Source of the DNA: Streptomyces sp. S3(2020)
GTDB lineage: Bacteria; Actinomycetota; Actinomycetes; Streptomycetales; Streptomycetaceae
Direction of reading: 5' to 3'
Assembly (NCBI RefSeq): GCF_013044505.1
Contig: NZ_JABERD010000031.1
Span: 1 to 64,000 of the forward strand
DNA length: 64,000 nucleotides
The notes beneath the pieces are model-generated. The model made no database searches. It had not been told where the DNA came from and was given only the letters and a program-made list of their open reading frames with translations. The translations under genes were made by a program, and so were the position numbers. Shown piece after piece: positions 25,193-32,903 of this stretch; position 1 is the stretch's first letter, and each line of letters opens with the position of its first letter.

Positions 25193-26677
25193 TCAGTCGG
25201 CGAAGTTGGCGCTGAAGGCCGGGGTGCCCGTCGTCAGGACGCCGGAGGTACTCGGGGAGACCGTGCGGGCGCCGGTCGTGGTGATCTTCGTGCCGTTGGA
25301 GGGCAGGTAGAGGACCGCGCCGTTGCCGTCGTTCTCGTACGAGCCCGCGATCAGGTCGGCGCGGCCGTCGCCGGTGACGTCGTCGAGCTTGACGTCGAGG
25401 CCGAGCCGGTCGTTCGGCTCGTCCTCGCCGGGCACGCCCGCGGTGGACTGGGCGAAGGACTGGATGCCGGAGGCGGTGTTCAGGCCGGCGGCCGAGCCGT
25501 ACAGGACGGTGACCATGCCGGTGTCGGCGGCGCTGCCGATGCTCTCGCCGGCGACACCGACCACGAGGTCCTGGAAGCCGTCGCCGTTGATGTCGCCGAG
25601 GTCCAGCTCGTAGCCGAACCAGTCGTCCTTCTCCGCGGTGCCGGGGACGTTGCCGGTGTTCTGGGTGATCCCGGTGACCGAACCGGCGCCGCTCGCGGAG
25701 CCGTAGGTGATCCACACCTTGCCGCCGTCGACGCCGCCCGGGAACGTGGTCTCGCCGTCGCTGGTGGTCTTGTTCCAGTACATGCCGGTGACGATGTCGC
25801 CGAAGCCGTCGGCGTTGATGTCGCCGATCGCGGTGATGACGCCGGGCTTGAGGGTCTGCGCGGACGCGGCGGACAGGCCGCTCGCGGTGCCCGGGACCAG
25901 GTAGTTGGTGTTCCAGCCGTGGTCGGTCTCGGTCTCGTAGCCGTCGACCACCAGGTCGGTGCGGCCGTCGCCGGTGACATCGCCCGCGGTGAGGTTGAGC
26001 GGGCCGCGGGCGGTGCCGCCGGACTTGATCGGGGGCTTGACGGTGGAGCGGCCGCCGACCGCGGTGCCGGAGGCGCTGATGCCGCCCTTGTAGACGTAGA
26101 TCGTGCTGGAGGTGTTGGCCACCGCGAGGTCGTCCTTGCCGTCGCCGTCGAAGTCGCCGGCGGCGAGGGACTTGCCCCAGTTGTCGTGTGAGGAGACGGC
26201 CGGGTCGGCGACGGTCACGCCGCTGCCGGTGATGCCGTTGGCCGAGCCCCAGAGCACGACGAGGGTGCCGCCGTCGGTGTCGCTGCCGACGTCCTCCCAG
26301 GGGGCGGAGACGGCGAGGTCGTCGTAGCCGTCGTCGTTGAAGTCGCCGTACGCGGAATCGCCGCCGAAGAGGTCCTCCGTCTCGGCGCTGCCCGGAACGC
26401 CGGCCGTGTTCTGGCTGATCACGGAGCGCTTCGCGGACGACACCCCGGTGCCGGTGCCGTACAGCACGATGAGCTGGCCGGCGCCCTTCTTGCCGTTCAC
26501 GTACGCACCTTCGGCCGAGAAGGCCACGTCGCCGATGCCGTCACCGTTGAAGTCGGCCTTCGGTACGACCGTGGAGTCCGCGGCGGTCGCCGTCGCGGCC
26601 GAGAAAGTCAGCAGACCGCCCGTCAGCGCGGCAGCGGTGGCCGTCGCGAGGGCGAGTCGCAGGTGGTGCTGGTGCAT
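25193..26677 (-). CDS. Secreted FG-GAP beta-propeller protein E, first gene of operon
   Basis: A 494-residue protein. The ATG at 26677 follows AGGAGA and gives a good signal peptide (residues 1-33, FSAATATAAD). FG-GAP loops include DFNGDGIGDVAF, DFNDDGYDDLAV, DFDGDGKDDLAV, DINADGFGDIVT, DINGDGFQDLVV and DVTGDGRADLIA. A promoter of the shared ACAACC-N17-GTC type lies about 115 bp upstream, so E probably leads the operon E-D-C-(IS)-B-A. The frame remains open above the start but the translation there is not protein-like. Confidence 0.9.
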   Translation of the reverse strand: MHQHHLRLALATATAAALTGGLLTFSAATATAADSTVVPKADFNGDGIGDVAFSAEGAYVNGKKGAGQLIVLYGTGTGVSSAKRSVISQNTAGVPGSAETEDLFGGDSAYGDFNDDGYDDLAVSAPWEDVGSDTDGGTLVVLWGSANGITGSGVTVADPAVSSHDNWGKSLAAGDFDGDGKDDLAVANTSSTIYVYKGGISASGTAVGGRSTVKPPIKSGGTARGPLNLTAGDVTGDGRTDLVVDGYETETDHGWNTNYLVPGTASGLSAASAQTLKPGVITAIGDINADGFGDIVTGMYWNKTTSDGETTFPGGVDGGKVWITYGSASGAGSVTGITQNTGNVPGTAEKDDWFGYELDLGDINGDGFQDLVVGVAGESIGSAADTGMVTVLYGSAAGLNTASGIQSFAQSTAGVPGEDEPNDRLGLDVKLDDVTGDGRADLIAGSYENDGNGAVLYLPSNGTKITTTGARTVSPSTSGVLTTGTPAFSANFAD

Positions 26678-26791
26678 GCGGGTTCTCCTGCGGCATGCGG
26701 GGACGCCTGGCGGGGCGTCCACAGTCGATGGGGGCGGACCGACCGTGTTCGCCGGGAGTTCTCCTCGGCTACACAGGTCGGTCGGCGCACA

Positions 26792-26820
26792 GGAGACCTC
26801 TGGAGATCCGTAAGGGTTGT
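26792..26820 (-). promoter_or_regulatory. ECF-type promoter of FG-GAP operon (GTACAACC-N17-GTCTCC)
   Basis: Minus strand: -35 ACAACC at 26820-26815 preceded by GT, exactly 17 bp, then -10 GTCTCC at 26797-26792. Same spacing and core as four other promoters in the window. Expected leader about 107 nt. Confidence 0.65.
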
Positions 26821-26882
26821 ACGTGTGTTCGGTAAATTCTTGTGCCCCCTGTGAACTTGTGTCCCCTGTGAAAGGGGGCCGG

Positions 26883-27211
26883 TCAGCCCGCCAGGTCGTT
26901 CTCCTGGGCGACGATCGCGGTGAGGTCCGCGCGGCCGTCGCCGGGGACGTCGGAGGCGAGGAGGGTCGCGCCGAACTTGGCGTAGGCCTCCGCCGATCCC
27001 GGTACACCCGGGGTGTTCTGGCTGATGACCTTCCGCTTCGCCGGGTCCGGACCGCTCGCCGAGCCGTGGACGACGGCGACCTGACCGGTGAGGCCCGCGA
27101 CGGTCAGTGCGGCGAGGGCGGTGGTGGCGCGCAGCGGGTGCTTCGCGGTCAGGGGCTCCAGGAGGAAGGCGGTCGCACAGGGCGCGTGACCTCGATGCGG
27201 CGGAATCGCAT
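26883..27211 (-). pseudogene. Truncated FG-GAP gene F
   Basis: About 75 residues remain recognisable: a hydrophobic signal-like stretch (RATTALAALTVAGLTG) fused directly to a single FG-GAP segment (QVAVVHGSASGPD, RKVISQNTPGVPGS, SDVPGDGRADLTAI) and a stop. Five or six repeats are missing. The only ATG (27211) is out of frame and meets a stop after 20 codons, so start and body are disconnected. Internal deletion plus frameshift is the simplest explanation. Its promoter is still present at 27235-27263. Confidence 0.75.
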
Positions 27212-27234
27212 GGGTGTCACGGGTACGGCGATCA

Positions 27235-27263
27235 GGGGACCCCCGGCGGGGCCGGTGGGTTGT
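27235..27263 (-). promoter_or_regulatory. ECF-type promoter of truncated FG-GAP gene
   Basis: Minus strand: GC-ACAACC (27263-27258), 17 bp, GTCCCC (27240-27235). Same pattern as at 26792, 40284, 42700 and 48207. Confidence 0.55.
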
Positions 27264-27300
27264 GCGGGAGTCCGGTGAACTCCCGGGGTTTCCCGCCGGC

Positions 27301-28608
27301 TTACAGGAACTCCGAGGTGGAGAAGGTGACGGCCGGCTCACTGCTCACGAGCCCCTTCTTCGCGCCGGGGAAGACCGCGACGGTGTCCTTGGTCTCGCCC
27401 CGGTACGTCCGCACCGCGAGGTCCGCCCGCCCGTCCCCGTCGAAGTCGCCCACGGCGATGACCCGGCTGGTGCCCACGGCCCCCGGCTCGACGGTGACCA
27501 TGCCCGACGCCGACAGTCCGGCCGTACGGCCCCGGAACACCTTGATCCGCGACCCGCTGGAGACGAGTTCGCTCAGCCCGTCGCCGTCGAAGTCGGCCGC
27601 GTCGAGCATGGAGCCGGGGGAGGCGAGGGTGGCGCGGCCGGCGGTGGGCAGGTCGTAGCGCAGGGCGGTGCCGCCCATCGCGCCGATCGCCGCGTCCAGG
27701 GCCTTGCCCTTGCCGAAGCGGCCGAGGGCGACGTCGATGCCGGCCGGCAGCAGGGTGCCGGTGCGGTCCGGTCCGGTGGGGCCGCCGAGGACGAGGGCGG
27801 AGGTGGCGGTGCCGTCCGCCGTACGGACGACCAGGTCGTCGTATCCGTCACGGTTCACGTCGGTGGCCGGGCCCGTGGGGAGCTCGCCGGGTGCGGGGAC
27901 GGGGGCGGCGGCCTCCTTCGGGGCGCCCTTCCTGGTGAACGGGCCGCGCAGATAGGTGAGTCGGGACCCGGAGGCGTGCAGGACGAGATCCTGGGCGTCG
28001 TCCCCGTCGAAGTCCCCGCACACCGGCTGGTCCGGCCAGTCGTTGCCGGCCCGGGCGCGTGCCGGGACGACGAGCTTGACCGCCTTGCCGGTCAGTCCTG
28101 ACGGGGAGCCGAAGAGGATCTGGAGGGGGACCGGCGGCTGCCCCTGCCCGTCGTAGGGCGGATCGGTCGACACGACGAGGTCCGTGAAGCCGTCCCCGTC
28201 GAGGTCACAGGTGGCCTCCGCCTCGAACACGGCGGGCAGCTGTCCCTTGGTGGCGACGGCCTGCTTCGCCGGACTCAGCAGCTGTCTCGCGCCCGGAGTC
28301 AGCCCGCGCGCACTCCCGTACACGATCCCGATGCCGGCGTCGTCCGCGTGCGCCTGCGCCTTGACCAGGTCGTCGAGTACGAGGTCCCGGTGGCCGTCGC
28401 CGTTGAAGTCGTCGGCGACCTCGCTGCCCTTGCCGCGCGGGACGGGCAGCTTCGCCGGAGCGTTCGCGGCACGCACGGGCGGCGTGCTGCGGTCGGCGCT
28501 CCCGGTGTGCTGGGTGGGTCCGCAGGAGACGAGCAGGAGAGCGCCACAGAGCACCGCCGTACCGGCTCCGGCCATTCGCACACGCACCGCACACCTCGTC
28601 AGCATCAT
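27301..28608 (-). CDS. FG-GAP lipoprotein G
   Basis: About 435 aa. The N-terminus from ATG 28608 gives a lipoprotein signal with lipobox LVSC (LCGALLLVSCGPTQ); an in-frame ATG 27 bases upstream is possible. FG-GAP loops include DFNGDGHRDLVL, DLDGDGFTDLVV, DFDGDDAQDLVL, DVNRDGYDDLVV, DFDGDGLSELVS and DFDGDGRADLAV. It differs from A-E in being membrane-anchored and in having degenerate linkers. No copy of the shared promoter was seen upstream, so it may be regulated separately. Confidence 0.88.
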   Translation of the reverse strand: MMLTRCAVRVRMAGAGTAVLCGALLLVSCGPTQHTGSADRSTPPVRAANAPAKLPVPRGKGSEVADDFNGDGHRDLVLDDLVKAQAHADDAGIGIVYGSARGLTPGARQLLSPAKQAVATKGQLPAVFEAEATCDLDGDGFTDLVVSTDPPYDGQGQPPVPLQILFGSPSGLTGKAVKLVVPARARAGNDWPDQPVCGDFDGDDAQDLVLHASGSRLTYLRGPFTRKGAPKEAAAPVPAPGELPTGPATDVNRDGYDDLVVRTADGTATSALVLGGPTGPDRTGTLLPAGIDVALGRFGKGKALDAAIGAMGGTALRYDLPTAGRATLASPGSMLDAADFDGDGLSELVSSGSRIKVFRGRTAGLSASGMVTVEPGAVGTSRVIAVGDFDGDGRADLAVRTYRGETKDTVAVFPGAKKGLVSSEPAVTFSTSEFL

Positions 28609-28931
28609 CGACAACGAACCCCGGCAATGATGCACGCGTTCGAGCCCGGGGTTAAGGGGGAGTTCAGCCGGGGTTTGCGGCCGGTGGACCGGGGGAGCGC
28701 CGCGACCGTGCCTTCGTGAGGGGCCCTGGCGGGTCCCGGCCTGGCTGCTGTTCGTCGGGAGGTACCGCCCGCCCGCCCTTCAGCGCCGCTGCTCGGAGAA
28801 GTACGCCGACACCCCGGAGGGGAGCGACGGCGCCTGCTTCACGGACGCCCCCGGCATCGGGCCCGAGGCCCGCGCCAACCGTTGCCGCCCCGGGCGATCT
28901 GGATGGGGGGCCGCCCGCCGAGGGGCCCGTG
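28609..28931. other. Intergenic, no gene supported
   Basis: Between the lipoprotein start and the sigma-factor stop. Open frames exist on both strands but lack starts, ribosome sites and recognisable protein. No clear terminator found for the sigma gene. Confidence 0.45.
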
Positions 28932-29849
28932 TCACGGTGTGTTCCGCACCTCGTGGTGGACCGCCCAGGCGTCCGCCACCGGGCCCAGGTGGTGGAGTTT
29001 GTCGGGGTTGATGACGTTGCGGATCGTGTGGATCCGTCCGTCGTGGATGTCGAGGACCATGGTGTGGAGCACCTTGCCGTCCCGGTCGTGGAAGACCGCG
29101 CCCGGCTCGGAGTTGACCTCGGCCGGCTCGAACGTCACCGCGGCCCGGGCCATCCGGGGGAAGACGGCGGCCAGCAGCCGGGCCACATCGCGCGCGCCGA
29201 CGACGGACCGGGCCAGCTGCGGGGCCTTGCCGCCGCTGTCCCCGACCAGGGCCACCTCGGCGGCGAGCAGATCCCGCAGCCCCTCCACATCGCCCTCGCG
29301 CAGCGCCTCGAAGAACCGCGTGGCCAGCTCCGCCCGCTCCTCGCGGCCGGCCTCGAACCGCGGCCGGCCCTCGGCCATGTGGCGCCGCGCCCGCACCACC
29401 AGCTGACGGCACGCCGCCTCCGAGCGCCCCACCGCCGAGGCGACCTCGGGGAAGCCGAAGTCGAACACCTCGCGCAGCACGAACACCGCCCGCTCCAGCG
29501 GACTGAGCCGTTCCAGCAGCAACAGGGCGGCCATCGACACCGAGTCCGCCAGCTCCGCCGACCGTTCCGGATCCTGGTAGGGGTCCGCGAGCAGCGGCTC
29601 GGGGAACCACGGGCCGACGTAGGCCTCGCGCCGGACGCGGGCCGAGCGGAGCACGTTGATCGAGACCCGGGTCACCGCGGTCGAGAGATAGGCCCTGACC
29701 GACCTGGGCTCGGTCGGCGAGGCCTCGAAGCGCAGCCAGGTCTCCTGGACGGCGTCCTCGGCCTCGCTGACGCTGCCCAGGATCCGGTAGGCGATCGAGA
29801 ACAGCAGCGGCCGCAGTTCCTGGAACTCCTCGGTCCTGGTCCTGACCAT
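28932..29849 (-). CDS. ECF41-like sigma factor (SigJ type)
   Basis: A 305-residue sigma factor. Region 2 is at residues ~10-75 (LLFSIAYRILGS, EDAVQETWLRF), region 4 at ~115-165 (LSPLERAVFVLREVFDFGFPEVASAVG). A SnoaL-like C-terminal domain of ~120 residues follows, ending near INPDKLHHLGPV. That extension marks the ECF41 group, where it acts as a built-in modulator instead of an anti-sigma factor. ECF41 genes usually lie beside a DoxX, carboxymuconolactone decarboxylase or oxidoreductase gene; the DoxX-like gene is directly upstream. RBS GGGGAG before ATG 29849. Confidence 0.9.
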   Translation of the reverse strand: MVRTRTEEFQELRPLLFSIAYRILGSVSEAEDAVQETWLRFEASPTEPRSVRAYLSTAVTRVSINVLRSARVRREAYVGPWFPEPLLADPYQDPERSAELADSVSMAALLLLERLSPLERAVFVLREVFDFGFPEVASAVGRSEAACRQLVVRARRHMAEGRPRFEAGREERAELATRFFEALREGDVEGLRDLLAAEVALVGDSGGKAPQLARSVVGARDVARLLAAVFPRMARAAVTFEPAEVNSEPGAVFHDRDGKVLHTMVLDIHDGRIHTIRNVINPDKLHHLGPVADAWAVHHEVRNTP

Positions 29850-29891
29850 GCCGCTCCCCTTGACCGACGTGTTCTCGATTCCCGAGTCCGG

Positions 29892-30275
29892 TCAGCCGGC
29901 GAAGGACTCGGGGCCGAACCGGCCCCACGCGATGAACACCGCGAGCACGAGATAGACCGAGTTCAGCGCCACGAACCCCGGCTCGCCGAGCCGACCGTGG
30001 GTGATCATCGCACCGACCATCAGCAGGATCCAGCAGACGGCGGTCACCGGCACCAGCGCAGGGGCGATGCCGACCACGGCGGGCAGGACCAGGCCCACGG
30101 CGGCCAGGAGTTCGAGGACCCCGAGGGTCCGGAGGAAACCGGGGCTCACCTGTGCCGTCCACCCTCCGCCGGGGGCCGCGGCCAGCTTCTCCCGGGCCAC
30201 GAACGTCTTGGTGAGCCCACCGGCCAGGGCGACCGCGGCGAGCAGCGCGGCACCGATCCACAGGGCGAGGTTCAT
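29892..30275 (-). CDS. DoxX-like membrane protein
   Basis: A 127-residue protein with four hydrophobic helices (MNLALWIGAALLAAVALAGG, LGVLELLAAVGLVLPAVV, VTAVCWILLMVGAMITHG, VYLVLAVFIAWGRFG). RBS AAGGAG before ATG 30275. It is 42 bp upstream of the sigma gene in one transcript and is the probable regulated partner of that sigma factor. DoxX-type proteins take part in membrane redox balance, but the substrate is unknown. Confidence 0.85.
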   Translation of the reverse strand: MNLALWIGAALLAAVALAGGLTKTFVAREKLAAAPGGGWTAQVSPGFLRTLGVLELLAAVGLVLPAVVGIAPALVPVTAVCWILLMVGAMITHGRLGEPGFVALNSVYLVLAVFIAWGRFGPESFAG

Positions 30276-30316
30276 CGTCCACTCCTTGAGTCTGCGAGCG
30301 AGTTGTCGTCGTCCTC

Positions 30317-30346
30317 TACGACAGGACGGCGTCCTCGCCAGTGACA
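30317..30346 (-). promoter_or_regulatory. Candidate ECF41 promoter
   Basis: Minus strand TGTCACT (30346-30340) resembles the ECF41 -35 TGTCACA. A CGTA lies 19 bp downstream (30320-30317), a little farther than the usual spacing to CGTC, so the -10 assignment is weak. Confidence 0.4.
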
Positions 30347-30366
30347 TCACCGGGCACGGGAACGAC

Positions 30367-30402
30367 GAGGCCCCCCGCGCCCAGGTGGGTGCGGGGGGCC
30401 TC
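30367..30402 (-). terminator. Terminator of Fe-S oxidoreductase gene
   Basis: Perfect 12-bp stem GAGGCCCCCCGC / GCGGGGGGCCTC with a 12-nt loop, 15 bp past the stop codon. Confidence 0.8.
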
Positions 30403-30416
30403 GGGTGCCGATCGGG

Positions 30417-32684
30417 CTACTTCACCGGCTCCGGTTCCGGGGCGGACTCGGGCTCCTCCGCGTCCTGCGGGTCCACCGGGGTCTTCACGGACTCCAGCAG
30501 GAGCTGGGCCACGTCGACGACCGTGACGGACTCCTTGGCCTTGCCCTCGTTCTTCTTGCCGTTGACCGAGTCGGTCAGCATGACGAGGCAGAACGGGCAG
30601 GCCGTGGAGACGATGTCGGGGTTGAGGGAGAGGGCTTCGTCGACACGCTCGTTGTTGATGCGCTTGCCGATCCGCTCCTCCATCCACATCCGCGCACCAC
30701 CGGCGCCGCAGCAGAAGCCGCGCTCCTTGTGGCGGTGCATCTCCTGCTGGCGCAGGCCCGGGACGGCCGACATGATCTCGCGCGGGGGCGTGTAGATCTT
30801 GTTGTGACGGCCCAGGTAGCAGGGGTCGTGGTAGGTGATGAGACCGTCGACCGGGGTGACCGGCAGCAGCTTGCCCTCGTCGATGAGGTGCTGGAGCAGC
30901 TGGGTGTGGTGGATGGTCTCGTAGTCGCCGCCGAGCTGCGGGTACTCGTTGCCGATGGTGTTCAGGCAGTGCGGGCAGGTCGCGACGATCTTCTTCGCCG
31001 AACGGGGCTTCTTGGTCTCCGGGTCGTCGTCGTCCTCGCCGAAGGCCATGTTCAGCGCGGCCACGTTCTCCATGCCGAGTTCCTGGAACAGCGGCTCGTT
31101 GCCGAGCCTCCGCGCCGAGTCACCGGTGCACTTCTCGTCGCCGCCCATGATCGCGAACTTGACGCCCGCGATGTGGAGCAGCTCGGCGAACGCCTTCGTG
31201 GTCTTCTTGGCGCGGTCCTCCAGGGAGCCCGCGCAGCCGACCCAGTACAGGTACTCGACCTCGGAGAGGTCCTCGATGTCCTTGCCGACGACCGGCACCT
31301 CGAAGTCGAGTTCCTTGAGCCATTCCAGGCGCTGCTTCTTCGCCAGGCCCCAGGGGTTGCCCTTCTTCTCCAGGTTCTTGAGCATCGTCCCGGCTTCCGA
31401 CGGGAACGCGGACTCGATCATCACCTGGTAGCGGCGCATGTCGACGATGTGGTCGACGTGCTCGATGTCGACGGGGCACTGCTCGACACAGGCGCCGCAG
31501 GTGGTGCAGGACCACAGGACGTCGGGGTCGATGACGCCGTTCTCCTCGGCGGTGCCGATGAGGGGCCGCTCGGCCTCGGCGAGCGCCGCGGCGGGCACGT
31601 CCTTGAGGGCCTCGGCCGAAGCCTTCTCCTCGCCCTCCATCGTCTTGCCGCCGCCCGCCAGCAGGTAGGGCGCCTTGGCGTGCGAGTGGTCCCGCAGCGA
31701 CATGATCAGCAGCTTCGGGGAGAGCGGCTTGCCGGTGTTCCAGGCCGGGCACTGCGACTGGCAGCGACCGCACTCGGTGCAGGTCGAGAAGTCGAGGAGG
31801 CCCTTCCAGGAGAACTGCTCGACCTGGGAGACGCCGAAGACGTCGTCCTCGCCCGGGTCGGTGAAGTCGATCGGCTTGCCGCCCGACGTCATCGGCTGGA
31901 GCCCGCCGAGCGCGGTGGAGCCGTCCGCGTTGCGCTTGAACCAGATGTTCGGGAACGCGAGGAACCGGTGCCAGGCGACGCTCATGTTGGCGTTCAGCGA
32001 GACGACGATCATCCAGATGAACGAGACGCTGACCTTGATGCCGGCGAACAGGTAGACCAGCGTCTGGAGCGTGGAGACGTCCAGCGAACGGAAGGCGGCG
32101 ACCAGCGGGTACGAGGCGAAGAACGCGGCCTCGTAGTGGTCCACGTGGTGCATCGCGCCCTCGAGGCCGCGCAGCACGTAGATGACGAGGCCGATGGTGA
32201 GGATGACGTACTCGACGAAGTACGCCTGCCAGGCCTTGGAGCCCGTGAAGCGGGACTTGCGGCCGGGGCGCGAGGGCAGGTTCAGCAGGCGGATCGCGAT
32301 GAGCACGGCGATGCCGAGGCCGGTCATCACGGTGATGAACTCGACGTACATCTCCCACGGCAGCCAGCCGCCGATGACCGGGAGGACGAAGTCGGCCTTG
32401 AAGAGCTGGCCGAGGGCCTGGCCCAGGATCGGGATCAGGGTCAGGAAGCCCATCGCCACGAACCAGTGGGCGAAGCCCACGATCCCCCAGCGGTTCATCC
32501 GGGTGTGGCCGAGGAACTCCTTCACCAGCGTCACGCTGCGCTGGTAGGGGTTGTCGATCCGGGTGCCGGCGGGCAATGGCTGGCCGAGCATGAAGAACCG
32601 GACGAACTGGGCGATGACGCGTGCGAACAGTGCCGCGCCGACCACGGTCAGGACCAGCGACACGATGATCGCGGCGAGTTGCAT
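30417..32684 (-). CDS. Membrane Fe-S oxidoreductase (HdrDE/EtfQO-like)
   Basis: A 755-residue protein. Residues 1 to ~240 contain five or six membrane helices of the NarI/HdrE cytochrome-b-like type. Two 4Fe-4S motifs follow: C302-C305-C308-C312 (CTECGRCQSQCP) and C393-C396-C399-C403 (CTTCGACVEQCP). The C-terminal half has two Cys-rich CCG-type domains, with CPHC, HDPCYLGR, FCCGAGG and CPFC. This combines HdrE- and HdrD-like parts in one chain and probably passes electrons between a soluble donor, perhaps ETF from fatty-acid oxidation, and menaquinone; that role is inferred. RBS GAGGAG at ATG 32684. Confidence 0.88.
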   Translation of the reverse strand: MQLAAIIVSLVLTVVGAALFARVIAQFVRFFMLGQPLPAGTRIDNPYQRSVTLVKEFLGHTRMNRWGIVGFAHWFVAMGFLTLIPILGQALGQLFKADFVLPVIGGWLPWEMYVEFITVMTGLGIAVLIAIRLLNLPSRPGRKSRFTGSKAWQAYFVEYVILTIGLVIYVLRGLEGAMHHVDHYEAAFFASYPLVAAFRSLDVSTLQTLVYLFAGIKVSVSFIWMIVVSLNANMSVAWHRFLAFPNIWFKRNADGSTALGGLQPMTSGGKPIDFTDPGEDDVFGVSQVEQFSWKGLLDFSTCTECGRCQSQCPAWNTGKPLSPKLLIMSLRDHSHAKAPYLLAGGGKTMEGEEKASAEALKDVPAAALAEAERPLIGTAEENGVIDPDVLWSCTTCGACVEQCPVDIEHVDHIVDMRRYQVMIESAFPSEAGTMLKNLEKKGNPWGLAKKQRLEWLKELDFEVPVVGKDIEDLSEVEYLYWVGCAGSLEDRAKKTTKAFAELLHIAGVKFAIMGGDEKCTGDSARRLGNEPLFQELGMENVAALNMAFGEDDDDPETKKPRSAKKIVATCPHCLNTIGNEYPQLGGDYETIHHTQLLQHLIDEGKLLPVTPVDGLITYHDPCYLGRHNKIYTPPREIMSAVPGLRQQEMHRHKERGFCCGAGGARMWMEERIGKRINNERVDEALSLNPDIVSTACPFCLVMLTDSVNGKKNEGKAKESVTVVDVAQLLLESVKTPVDPQDAEEPESAPEPEPVK

Positions 32685-32749
32685 GTCGGGGCTCCTCGGG
32701 CCTGCGATGGGGGGTTCTTTCGAGAGGGGTGAAACGGGGTGGAGCTACA

Positions 32750-32763
32750 TTACTAAGCGGTAA
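32750..32763. promoter_or_regulatory. Candidate operator TTAC-N6-GTAA
   Basis: An inverted repeat in the promoter region of the Fe-S gene, about 65 bp before its start, next to TAAT-like -10 sequence. Dyads of this form are often TetR-family sites. No regulator gene for it is visible here. Confidence 0.35.
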
Positions 32764-32867
32764 CTTATGCAGTTCTACGAGAGTACCCGCATCGTCCCCC
32801 GCACTGTAGCCAGGCGTGCGGTGATCTATGTCGCTGAGGGTTGCCTTAAGAACCGACCGTGTTACTC

Positions 32868-32882
32868 GTATCAAATTGATAC
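32868..32882. promoter_or_regulatory. Perfect 15-bp palindrome before membrane transferase gene
   Basis: GTATCAA-A-TTGATAC, 21 bp before the GTG start at 32904. A -10-like TAATTT lies between, so a bound repressor would block it; the transcript would be nearly leaderless. Confidence 0.45.
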
Positions 32883-32903
32883 ATTCGCATCTAATTTAGA
32901 CCC

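Noticed and set aside
22376..26191. Unbroken 1271-codon plus-strand reading frame across three genes
   Set aside because: It is antisense to FG-GAP genes C, D and E, whose products have signal peptides and calcium loops. The long antisense frame is a by-product of high G+C and the repeated loops; its translation is low-complexity Gly/Ala/Val/Arg.
28740..28930. Possible remnant gene with CSEKYADTPEGSDG-like translation
   Set aside because: No start codon, ribosome site or recognisable family, and only a short open stretch; not distinguishable from chance.
28716..30344. 542-codon plus-strand frame over the sigma-factor and DoxX genes
   Set aside because: Its product is Arg/Pro/Gly-rich without domains, whereas the minus strand encodes a clear ECF41 sigma factor and DoxX-like protein with ribosome sites.
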